The notes beneath the pieces were generated by a model. It was not told where the DNA came from. It was given only the letters and a program-made list of their open reading frames with translations, and did not search any database. Positions 6,562 to 13,957 of a stretch of 64,000 nt of DNA are shown here, piece after piece (the first letter of the stretch is position 1; every line of letters starts with the position of its first letter). Location of the stretch: NCBI RefSeq assembly GCF_002551005.1, contig NZ_NVOY01000003.1, positions 177,040 to 241,039 of the forward strand, given 5' to 3'. Origin of the DNA: Bacillus pseudomycoides. Lineage in GTDB: Bacteria; Bacillota; Bacilli; Bacillales; Bacillaceae_G. Made by a program: the position numbers and the translations under genes.

Positions 6562-7935
6562 TTAATATTTCGCTATTTCAGTAGCAAGATAATCACAAAG
6601 TTGTTGTTCATTTACATAATGTTTTAGCCATTTTGTTGCTATTTTATAATTTGCTAATATATCTCCAATGATCATCTTGTAATCTATAGCTCCTTCGGGA
6701 ATTCTTTCTATTTCTCTAGCAAACCTACGCGCTATGTAATAGCGGTTATGATTAAATCCTAAACGCAATACTGTTTCAAATGCTTTTTCATATAAATCCA
6801 TATTTTCCATTAAACACGGTAATAGTCTATAAAAAATGAAGTCGCAAATTTTATCAGTAAAACTATAAATATGGGTTCCATCGACAATAGAAAAATAATT
6901 TTCTACAATTTCATAAAATTCATACTTAAAATTTGCATATACAGCTGCTACTGTAACTTCATCTAGCCTCATAAAATCCTCTGTATAGAGAATATAATCA
7001 TTATTATGCTTTATCAATAAATCACATATTTCTTTTAAAAACAATTCGTCTTCTTCATTTATATATTTTTTATATAATTCATTAAATTGCACTGATAAAT
7101 TTTTTGTAGTATTAGTATAACCCATTGCAAGATTTAACTGTTCCCTAAGCTCTTGAATATTGTTAAATCTTCTTTTATTATTATTATTTGTTGCTTTTCT
7201 AATAATATATCTAAGTTTTGAATGAGGAATTTTCTCATAATCAATAATATGAGGTATATCATAAGTAAGCATTTCATATAAAATTTTACCTAAAGAATAT
7301 ATATCAGCTCTTTTATCAACACTTCGTGAGTTTTCCCGTTGTTCTGGCGCTGCATATGCATCAGTACCAAGAGCCATTTTAGTTTGTGTTAGCATCGTTG
7401 CATCATTGTGCAAGAATTTCCCTAAACCAAAATCTGCAATCTTTAATATTTCTTTATTATTTTCTTCATATACTATGATGTTTTCCGGTTTCAAATCTCT
7501 ATGAATTATTTCTTCACTATGTGCATACTCTATGCCATCTAATATCTGATTAAAATAGTATACTGCTGTTTCATCATCCATGAATCCTAAATTTTCCTGG
7601 CGATAATTGTATAGGAAAGTTCGAAAATTACATTTCCCTAATGGCATTGTATAGTACGCTAACCCTCTCTCCTCATCTCCAGGAAAACTATCATCTAATT
7701 CAAATTCAATAATAGGAACAATATTAATGTGCTTTAATTTAGAATGTATCCTTATTTCTCTATTAAATCTATCTAAAACATTTGGATTTAATTGTTCTGT
7801 CTTTAAAACTTTTATTGCTACTATATCATTTTCATAAATAAGTCCATTAGCCCTGTAGACATTCCCGAAACCACCATACCCCAAGTGTTCTTGAAGGTAG
7901 AATAAATATGGTTCCGTTCGTGATGTAGATGACAT
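6562..7935 (-). CDS. Soluble eukaryotic-like Ser/Thr protein kinase with unknown C-terminal domain
   Basis: A complete Hanks-type kinase domain occupies residues 10-270 of 457. The glycine loop is GYGGFGNVY (19-27), the ATP lysine is in VAIK (Lys42), the catalytic loop is HRDLKPEN (145-152, Asp147), DFG is at 168-170 and APE at 196-198. Residues 290-457 are helical and match nothing I know; there is no transmembrane segment and there are no PASTA repeats, so this is not a PrkC/Stk1-type cell-wall kinase. ATG 7935 follows GGAGGGGG. It lies 134 bp downstream of the TIR-like gene and is followed by a terminator. The pair probably forms one functional unit, with the kinase as sensor or regulator. 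A separate weak promoter in the gap is possible. Confidence 0.85.
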   Translation of the reverse strand: MSSTSRTEPYLFYLQEHLGYGGFGNVYRANGLIYENDIVAIKVLKTEQLNPNVLDRFNREIRIHSKLKHINIVPIIEFELDDSFPGDEERGLAYYTMPLGKCNFRTFLYNYRQENLGFMDDETAVYYFNQILDGIEYAHSEEIIHRDLKPENIIVYEENNKEILKIADFGLGKFLHNDATMLTQTKMALGTDAYAAPEQRENSRSVDKRADIYSLGKILYEMLTYDIPHIIDYEKIPHSKLRYIIRKATNNNNKRRFNNIQELREQLNLAMGYTNTTKNLSVQFNELYKKYINEEDELFLKEICDLLIKHNNDYILYTEDFMRLDEVTVAAVYANFKYEFYEIVENYFSIVDGTHIYSFTDKICDFIFYRLLPCLMENMDLYEKAFETVLRLGFNHNRYYIARRFAREIERIPEGAIDYKMIIGDILANYKIATKWLKHYVNEQQLCDYLATEIAKY

Positions 7936-8069
7936 TGAAACCCCCTCCAATATTTACCTTTAAACTTTCATATGTAAAGCTTATATTAAATGTAAACAAC
8001 AATCAAATGTTTCTAAATTTATCATCGTTTTATATAAATAATGAAATTTCTTAATAAGAAGTCATTTCC

Positions 8070-9101
8070 TTATCCAAGTAAACCAACATATTCTAAGTCT
8101 TGCTTAATACTTCTATATTGTTCACTAATCGAATTATTAAATCTTTTTTGGAGTACACCTTGAAAATCAGAGAATATTTCCATGTTTTTACCATCTTGTA
8201 GTAACATACAAACTCTTTCTCTACCAAGATATGCATTAAACCACCCTAATTCATAAATAACATTGGGTCTTGCTTGAAAATATTTATCCCCATTATTTTC
8301 AATAACATCATCAGGTGTAAATAGAGCAAATGCATAAGAACAAGTTTTTGCATAATGTTCAAATTTCTCAATTATTGTACTACACCCTCTATCTGGTTGC
8401 TCCCCCAATACGATTGGATTTAAACCAAAATCTTCTTTTAGCAGATTGAAAAGTTCTCTCCACTTAGCTTCATTATGTCCGTGAATAATAAAAATATCTC
8501 TATTAGTACTTTTATTTTCCATACCTAAATCCTCTCTCTCTATTCCTTGGTTCTCTAGCATAATTAAGTAACTATAAATATAATTTTCAACTCTACTTAC
8601 AATTCCTTTTAACTGAGTAATACTATAGAGCAGTACTTCATCTTCTTTTTGCTTTTTTTGGTTCTCATAATATATATCTTTAGAATTTAAACCAGCTGGT
8701 AATTCGTTCCTGTTCAACCTATTTTCTAATGCTTCTATGCTATGTAAAACTTCTGATATCGAACTACTCTTGACCATTTCTTGATCAGAGATTTCATTAT
8801 TATCTGTAAGCATAGTAAAAGTTCTTCTTTCAATGTATTGTTCTACAATCTTTGCATGTAATTTCTTTACCATTTCCCAATCATTATTTTTTTTCATCAT
8901 TAAACTCATAAATTCAGCCCGAATTTCTTTTCTATATTCATTGTTTTGTAAATTACTTAATTCCATTTTTATTACATAAACCACTTTATAGTCCTTTACT
9001 AAAAACGCAATCCTTAATACTTTATTTAACAATCTTGGTAAATTGTAGTTTTTTTGTTCTAATTCATTTAAACAAGTTTGAATGAGTGATGAAACATCCA
9101 T
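8070..9101 (-). CDS. AbiTii-like N-terminus fused to a TIR-like (PF10137-type) effector domain
   Basis: A 343-residue two-part protein. Residues 1-70 (LPRLLNKVLRIAFLVKDYKV... IKMELSN) resemble the AbiTii-type domain found at the N-terminus of several phage-defence proteins. Residues 201-343 carry the TIR-like nucleotide-binding domain known from CAP12/PycTIR: FIIHGHN (204-210), a Pro-Asp-Arg-Gly turn, TIIEKFE, the TPDDV motif (262-266), NVIYELGWF (280-288, Glu284 as likely catalytic residue) and GRERVCMLL...SDFQGV. Such domains in other systems degrade NAD+ to block phage spread. The gene is the one closest to the integration junction and precedes the kinase gene. ATG 9101 follows AGAGG at 10 nt. 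Confidence 0.8.
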   Translation of the reverse strand: MDVSSLIQTCLNELEQKNYNLPRLLNKVLRIAFLVKDYKVVYVIKMELSNLQNNEYRKEIRAEFMSLMMKKNNDWEMVKKLHAKIVEQYIERRTFTMLTDNNEISDQEMVKSSSISEVLHSIEALENRLNRNELPAGLNSKDIYYENQKKQKEDEVLLYSITQLKGIVSRVENYIYSYLIMLENQGIEREDLGMENKSTNRDIFIIHGHNEAKWRELFNLLKEDFGLNPIVLGEQPDRGCSTIIEKFEHYAKTCSYAFALFTPDDVIENNGDKYFQARPNVIYELGWFNAYLGRERVCMLLQDGKNMEIFSDFQGVLQKRFNNSISEQYRSIKQDLEYVGLLG

Positions 9102-9153
9102 TCTTAAAATAACCTCTTCTCTCCACTAAATTATTATCTAATTTTACCTTATA

Positions 9154-9169
9154 TGGATAAAAGTATCCA
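9154..9169. promoter_or_regulatory. Small inverted repeat upstream of the TIR-like gene
   Basis: The palindromic TGGATA/TATCCA pair with a 4-base spacer lies about 55 bp upstream of the TIR-like start and about 40 bp from the comGF break. It may be an operator or part of the junction; the sequence alone does not decide. Confidence 0.35.
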
Positions 9170-9204
9170 CCTTTAAGATGATTGGATTTTGAGGTATCCC
9201 TAGA

Positions 9205-9468
9205 TTACATAACATATGTGATATGTTCTCCTGCCTTTGTTTTGAAAAACAATTTTCCTTCCACATTATTTCCTTCCTCTACATCGCGAAACTCAATTTG
9301 CACTTGCTCTAAAAAAACGTTCCATTCCCAATTCGTAATTTGTTTAGGGTACGGAGGTTCTATAAAGAGGACTTGAAGACGCGGGAGAAGAAGAAAAAAT
9401 ACAGATAAAAATAGAAAACATATCATAACTTCTAATAACGTAAACCCAGCTTGCTTATTTTTTAGCAT
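9205..9468 (-). pseudogene. comGF: comGF, truncated at its 3' end by the inserted element
   Basis: It encodes the pseudopilin-like competence protein ComGF: N-terminal KNKQAGFTLLEVMICFLFLS with the pre-pilin cleavage region before FTLLE and the hydrophobic helix. Only about 87 residues remain (94 from an upstream GTG), against roughly 127 for the Bacillus subtilis protein. The reading frame stops at KAGEHITYVM, where the family continues for about 50 residues. To the left the sequence is accessory DNA and comGG is not found. I read this as a gene broken by integration. The start may be ATG 9468 or ATG 9483; it overlaps comGE. Confidence 0.75.
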
Positions 9469-9772
9469 AACGACACCGTTCATTCTCACGCTGTTTACTA
9501 TCTTTCCACATTACGCACACTTTTTCGGTCTTCCATTCAATTATATATACCGTATGTTCATATCGCTTTTCGATTACTGGCGAAACGACATGATCATACA
9601 TATATACTGCTGCCGCTTCTTTCAAAAGTAGCTGCGCTCTGTATCGAAGCTGGATATTTTTTCTCTCCTGCATAATAAGAAGCGTTTGCGGAAGTAAAAG
9701 CGAAACCGCCATCATTAATAAACTAAGAGACACAAGAATTTCTAGCATAACCGAACCTTTGTCACACTTCAT
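9455..9772 (-). CDS. comGE: Competence protein ComGE, minor pseudopilin-like
   Basis: A 105-residue protein with a short leader (MKCDKGS), then the pilin-type hydrophobic helix VMLEILVSLSLLMMAVSLLL and a small C-terminal domain. It helps build the transformation pseudopilus. The start at ATG 9772 lies inside the end of comGD (overlap 11 bp), and its own end overlaps comGF, so the operon is translated as one coupled unit. The position between comGD and comGF supports the call more than sequence similarity does, as ComGE is poorly conserved. Confidence 0.75.
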   Translation of the reverse strand: MKCDKGSVMLEILVSLSLLMMAVSLLLPQTLLIMQERKNIQLRYRAQLLLKEAAAVYMYDHVVSPVIEKRYEHTVYIIEWKTEKVCVMWKDSKQRENERCRYAKK

Positions 9773-10196
9773 AATACGTAAATCTTCCTCTCCCAAGTTG
9801 AAATACAACATGGTACGTTTTGGATTTATAAGAAATAATAATCGTTCCACCTCTATTAATATTTCCATCCGGCCCGTAACTCATTGGATTAGGGAATGTG
9901 TTTACATTCACCTGTATATCAGGTGGATAGTAACGAACGAGAACAGGGTTTGTTTCTCCTGACGATGTAATAGTGTACGAAGCTTGATTAGGAAACCACC
10001 GTAATGTGTGACGGTTATGGCGGCTCATCGCTACTTGCTGCATGAAAAGGATGTCTTGAGAAAATTGGTGCATAAACTGATTCATCTTTTGCTTTTCATA
10101 AATCGACGATAAATTAAAATACGTTACTACACTTAAAATAGAAATAGCACTTAATACGATGAGCATTTCTAATAGAGTAAAGCCATTTTTCTTCAC
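9762..10196 (-). CDS. comGD: Competence pseudopilin ComGD
   Basis: A 144-residue prepilin-like protein. MKKNGFTLLEMLIVLSAISI holds the ComC (prepilin peptidase) recognition sequence with Phe after Gly and Glu at +5, and the N-terminal hydrophobic helix follows. The soluble C-terminal part is beta-rich. The GTG start at 10196 overlaps the comGC stop (GTGA), showing translational coupling. It forms part of the DNA-uptake pseudopilus at the cell membrane. Confidence 0.9.
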   Translation of the reverse strand: MKKNGFTLLEMLIVLSAISILSVVTYFNLSSIYEKQKMNQFMHQFSQDILFMQQVAMSRHNRHTLRWFPNQASYTITSSGETNPVLVRYYPPDIQVNVNTFPNPMSYGPDGNINRGGTIIISYKSKTYHVVFQLGRGRFTYYEV

Positions 10197-10498
10197 GATT
10201 TCCCTACAACTTTAACCTCTCCATTTGCAGCATCAATTGTAATACTCTCCCCTTTTGGACAACTTTTAGATGTAATATACTTCCCCGTATATAAATCATC
10301 CACCGTTGGGATTTTATTATGTTCTAATTGATATGCTTGTACTTGTGATTCAACTGACTTTACAAAGGCATCACATCCCTTTCCTTGTACAGAAGAGCGC
10401 TGATTTACCACATTTGGAATAATAAGCAGTAATAACACAGAGATGACAACCATAACAAGCAACATTTCTAACAGCGTAAAGCCTTTTTCATTTTTCAC
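10193..10498 (-). CDS. comGC: Major competence pseudopilin ComGC
   Basis: A 101-residue major subunit of the transformation pilus. The N-terminus MKNEKGFTLLEMLLVMVVIS is a classic type IV prepilin signal with the Glu at +5. Two cysteines (in KGCDAF and SKSCPKG) match the intramolecular disulfide known for ComGC. The start is GTG 10498, 8 nt after AGGAGG. The gene lies second after comGA-comGB and overlaps comGD by 4 bases. Confidence 0.93.
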   Translation of the reverse strand: MKNEKGFTLLEMLLVMVVISVLLLLIIPNVVNQRSSVQGKGCDAFVKSVESQVQAYQLEHNKIPTVDDLYTGKYITSKSCPKGESITIDAANGEVKVVGKS

Positions 10499-10510
10499 AG
10501 AACATGCCTC

Positions 10511-11560
10511 CTAAATAGAATCCATCATTTGAAACATTGGCATAATCATCGCTAAATACATAAGCACAACAACCATTCCGATACATGCAAACAAAAGGGG
10601 CTGTATAACAAATAAAATACGATTGATTTTCTCTTCGATTTTTTCAATTGTCATTTCACTATAATCGGCAAGCTCAGTTGCTAAATTGCCATTCGCTTGT
10701 CCATGTTTAATAATGTAAGCGAGCTCCTGCTCATAATACGAACGATTCATCATAATAGAATCAAGATGTTCTCCTATTGTTAATAACTCCTGTATTTTGA
10801 GAGCTTCACATTGAAAAAACAAATGATGCTTTTGTTCCTTCATTAACGTTAGCGCTTCTAATATAGATAGCCCGCCTTGTAAAAGGCCGCTTAATTGAAT
10901 TGCAAAATAGTGTGAGTTCGTTAATTTAAAAAACATTTTTATAAGAGGAACTCTCATACAAATATCCATTCTCGTAACTGGATGCAATCTCTTTACATAC
11001 AGCATATAGATAAGAACTGCAGTGCCAATTGCAACAACAACGCCTCCCATAACATACGGAAGTGCTTGAATAACTGTTAAAATACTGTCTGTAAATGAAG
11101 TAGATGATCCGCGGAGTGAACGGTATAAAGTAGAGAACTGTGGAAGAAGAACTAGATTAAATACAAGGAGAATACCTAATAAAAACAAAGAAAGAACGAA
11201 TGGATAGCGCAGCACCTTCATCATATTTTTTTGATGTTTATCTTTTCTGCCAAGGAGTGAGCTCCCTTGCTGCAAGGCAAAGGCAATGTCACCATGTTGC
11301 TCTGCATAAAATAAATAACTTAAAATATCGGGATGAAATGCAAGTTTATAAAATACATCATGTAAGCTGCTTCCCTTTTTAAATTCTTCGGCAGCATCTT
11401 GAAGCTGTATTTGTTTACACGGGGTTAAGTGAAAATGCAAAAACTCTAATGCATGTAATAAAGAATATCCTTTCTCTAAAAGTTCACCCAGCCTTCGCAG
11501 CAGCAATGCTTGTTCATGTAACCGCCACTTTTCTTTTTTAAACATAAACATCTTCTTCAA
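10511..11560 (-). CDS. comGB: Competence type II secretion-like membrane protein ComGB
   Basis: A 349-residue polytopic protein of the GspF/PilC family, the inner-membrane platform for pseudopilus assembly. It contains two T2SF repeats, at about 15-135 and 215-340, and hydrophobic segments near residues 120-140, 165-190 and 315-345. The start overlaps the end of comGA by 23 bp. Several Met codons lie close together (MKKMFMFKKEK), so the exact start is uncertain by a few residues. Confidence 0.9.
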   Translation of the reverse strand: MKKMFMFKKEKWRLHEQALLLRRLGELLEKGYSLLHALEFLHFHLTPCKQIQLQDAAEEFKKGSSLHDVFYKLAFHPDILSYLFYAEQHGDIAFALQQGSSLLGRKDKHQKNMMKVLRYPFVLSLFLLGILLVFNLVLLPQFSTLYRSLRGSSTSFTDSILTVIQALPYVMGGVVVAIGTAVLIYMLYVKRLHPVTRMDICMRVPLIKMFFKLTNSHYFAIQLSGLLQGGLSILEALTLMKEQKHHLFFQCEALKIQELLTIGEHLDSIMMNRSYYEQELAYIIKHGQANGNLATELADYSEMTIEKIEEKINRILFVIQPLLFACIGMVVVLMYLAMIMPMFQMMDSI

Positions 11561-12581
11561 TAAATCCTAGTGCATACCCTTTTCTTAATTCATCTTGAAG
11601 CGTTGTATATTGGTACGTTGCTTGTTTTCCATTTGCTTCATAAATGACTTCTTTCAATTCATCACCGTACAATAATTCATAAATGCTCGCTCGGCGTACG
11701 TGACGCATTTTTTTACATAACGGTGAACATTTCCCTTTGCAAAATGGACATTTTAATTCCACAAGTCGCTGCGCTGCTACCGCTAGTAGCGATTGTTCAA
11801 TTTCTAATAGTGAAATACCATAATCCATTAAACGTAGCACTGCACTCTTTGCATCATTCGTATGCAATGTTGTCATAACTAAATGTCCCGTCAAACTTGC
11901 TCGAACCGCCACCTTTGCTGTTTCTTCATCGCGAATCTCTCCTACTAATATAATATCTGGGTCATGACGTAAAATCGCTTTTAATCCAGTTGCATACGTA
12001 ATACCCGCTTTTTCATTAATTTGAATTTGTAATAGTCCATCTTTTTTCTTTTCAACTGGATCTTCTAGTGTTACAATGCGGCGAGTCTGCTCCTTCTTTG
12101 CTACTTCTAACAGAGCGTACATCGTTGTCGTTTTCCCCGATCCTGTCGGTCCTGTAAAAATAATTAACCCGTGCGAATGATGTAAAAAAGAGAGAAGTGT
12201 TTTTGCGGAATTTGGGAATAATGAGAGATGAGAGAGGGTCGGAACCGCAGTTTGTAAGTGCAACCTAATAACGAGGCTTTCATGATGCACAGTTGGCAAA
12301 GTAGAAAGACGTAAATATACCTCCTCCTCATCAATTTTCATCTGTAATGAACCATTTTGCGGCTTTCTCCTTTCACCAATATCCATAGCTGCTAAAAACT
12401 TAAAGTGTGATACAAGTCGGTCACAAAATTCTTTTGAAGTATGATGCTTTGTTACTAAGTCTTTTCCAATACGCAATTGTACAACAGCATCTTCATGACG
12501 CGGCACAATATGAAGATCTGATGCCCGCAACCTACATGCTTCTTTCATAATTGTGTCAGCAAATTGTTCGACAGCATTCAC
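11538..12581 (-). CDS. comGA: Competence traffic ATPase ComGA
   Basis: A 347-residue GspE/PilB-family ATPase that powers pseudopilus assembly at the cytoplasmic face. Walker A is GPTGSGKTTT (about 144-153), the Asp box is TLEDPVE, and Walker B with the His box follow (ILVGEIRDEETA, then TGHLVMTTLHTND). A C-terminal Cys cluster, CPFCKGKCSPLC, could bind zinc. The start is GTG 12581, 8 nt after AGGAGG. It is the first gene of the comG operon; the promoter must lie in the 214-bp gap with the divergent regulator gene. Confidence 0.95.
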   Translation of the reverse strand: MNAVEQFADTIMKEACRLRASDLHIVPRHEDAVVQLRIGKDLVTKHHTSKEFCDRLVSHFKFLAAMDIGERRKPQNGSLQMKIDEEEVYLRLSTLPTVHHESLVIRLHLQTAVPTLSHLSLFPNSAKTLLSFLHHSHGLIIFTGPTGSGKTTTMYALLEVAKKEQTRRIVTLEDPVEKKKDGLLQIQINEKAGITYATGLKAILRHDPDIILVGEIRDEETAKVAVRASLTGHLVMTTLHTNDAKSAVLRLMDYGISLLEIEQSLLAVAAQRLVELKCPFCKGKCSPLCKKMRHVRRASIYELLYGDELKEVIYEANGKQATYQYTTLQDELRKGYALGFIEEDVYV

Positions 12582-12795
12582 TGTTATCGCCTCCTCACTC
12601 TTTATATATCACGACCATCATGAAAAGAAAAATGGCGAATTTTCTATTTCCACGGCAATATTTTTCAATTTTACATACAAAAAAGTTTGTGAAATTATGA
12701 ACAATTAATGAATCATTGCCCAAAAACATGTTATACAACATTATCTATATTATAATATTGTTATCTCAGATAAACCGATAAAGGTGGCGATCCTC

Positions 12796-13494
12796 ATGGA
12801 ACAAGCTTTAAAAATTACAAACGTACTTTCTGATCCAACACGCTATTATATTTATAAATATATTTCTCAAAAACACGCTGAGGTTACCGTACAAGAAATT
12901 GCTGACGAATTTGATATTCATCCGAATGTTGCGCGTTTACATCTTTCAAAGCTAGAAGATGTAAATATGTTAAAATCAGAAACAAAAAAAACAGGTAAAG
13001 GCGGCAGACCTAGCCGGTTATATGTCTTATCAGATGATGTCATTCAACTGCAATTTCCGTTTCGTGATTATCAATTGTTAGCACAAATTGCTTGCAATAC
13101 ATTACTTAGCTTAGGTGAAGTTGGCGAGAAAGCACTTTATGAAACGGGCAAAAAGTTTGGTAAAGAATTAATGGAACAACAGCTAAATCGCTTAAACATT
13201 AATGAAAATGAATTAACGGTTGAACAAAAAGTACAAATTGCCAAAGAAGCTTTAACAACAGCGGGCTTATCCCCAGAATTTGAACTAAGCACCGATGGCT
13301 CAAAAATTTTCTATGACGTATACAATTGCCCATTTAAAGAAGTTACCATTTATCATCCAAAAGAAGTTTGTAACATGCATGTCGATATGATGAAAGGGAT
13401 CTTTGAAGTTCTATTTCCGAACATGGAATTAACACGTAATGATAATATGTTCGAAACAGGTTGTAAGTCTTGTAATTATCATCTTCATGTGTAA
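12796..13494 (+). CDS. HTH transcriptional regulator with Cys-rich C-terminal sensor domain
   Basis: A 232-residue regulator. An ArsR/MarR-like winged helix occupies residues 1-85 (LSDPTRYYIYKYIS, then the HTH around EIADEFDIHPNVARLHLSKLE and a basic wing GKGGRPSRLY). The C-terminal part has four conserved-looking cysteines (YNCPFKE, KEVCNMH, TGCKSC), the same overall plan as SufR-type iron-sulfur regulators, with 13 residues between the first two. Binding of a metal or Fe-S cluster is therefore plausible but inferred. ATG 12796 follows AAAGGTGG; an upstream GTG overlaps that site. It is divergent from comGA and followed by its own terminator. Confidence 0.75.
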   Translation: MEQALKITNVLSDPTRYYIYKYISQKHAEVTVQEIADEFDIHPNVARLHLSKLEDVNMLKSETKKTGKGGRPSRLYVLSDDVIQLQFPFRDYQLLAQIACNTLLSLGEVGEKALYETGKKFGKELMEQQLNRLNINENELTVEQKVQIAKEALTTAGLSPEFELSTDGSKIFYDVYNCPFKEVTIYHPKEVCNMHVDMMKGIFEVLFPNMELTRNDNMFETGCKSCNYHLHV

Positions 13495-13497
13495 AAT

Positions 13498-13530
13498 AAG
13501 AAGCCAGATTATACTGGCTTCTTATTATTT
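13498..13530 (+). terminator. Terminator after the Cys-rich regulator
   Basis: A 10-bp stem, AAGAAGCCAG with its complement (13498-13507 and 13514-13523), is followed by ATTATTTTG. Confidence 0.8.
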
Positions 13531-13608
13531 TGTAAATGTTTACAATAGTTAGAAAAGTGCATTATAATTAAGGAGAGTATTGAGTTCATACAAAGGGAGG
13601 GGAATGGG

Positions 13609-13839
13609 ATGGAGCGCATGTTTCGCGTTCTCGGCTTTTGGACTGGTATTTTTTCCGTGATGTTTTATTTAGGGGATATGTATGGGGCAGCACTATTATT
13701 TTTAGGACAAACAGGATTTTTTGTACTTTTAAGTTATTTAAAATTAACAGAGCGTATGTACATTTATGTATTTGGCGCATATTTAACAGTCTTCTTCATT
13801 GGATTTACATACTATACGACATTCCTTCTTACACCGTGA
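13609..13839 (+). CDS. yqgY: DUF2626 small membrane protein YqgY
   Basis: A 76-residue protein with the DUF2626 pattern: MERMFRVLGFWTGIFSVMFY at the start, then a second and a third hydrophobic segment (FLGQTGFFVLLSYL; FGAYLTVFFIGFTYY). Three membrane helices are likely. It starts at ATG 13609 after GGGAGGGG. YqgY is conserved in Bacillus next to comGA, as here. Its function is unknown. Confidence 0.85.
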   Translation: MERMFRVLGFWTGIFSVMFYLGDMYGAALLFLGQTGFFVLLSYLKLTERMYIYVFGAYLTVFFIGFTYYTTFLLTP

Positions 13840-13851
13840 ATGGGACATTAA

Positions 13852-13877
13852 GATGGCATATATGCCATCTTTTTTTA
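13852..13877 (+). terminator. Terminator after yqgY
   Basis: The stem GATGGCA/TGCCATC (13852-13858 with 13863-13869) is followed by a T-run. Confidence 0.85.
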
Positions 13878-13957
13878 TATTCTTTTTATTTCATAGTTGA
13901 CTTATAGGTTTTATTTGAATATATTTATTTGTAACAGATTTGAAGGGGGAAAACAGT

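Noticed and set aside
6562-7935. PrkC-type cell-wall-sensing kinase
   Set aside because: No transmembrane helix and no PASTA domains; the C-terminus is cytoplasmic and unrelated.
12582-12795. ComK-type box upstream of comGA
   Set aside because: AAAA and TTTT tracts occur, but none is at the expected 5-bp spacing in a paired arrangement, so I did not call it.
13638-13907. 89-residue plus-strand open frame overlapping yqgY
   Set aside because: It has no ribosome-binding site, and the yqgY frame has DUF2626-type sequence and a strong GGGAGGGG site.
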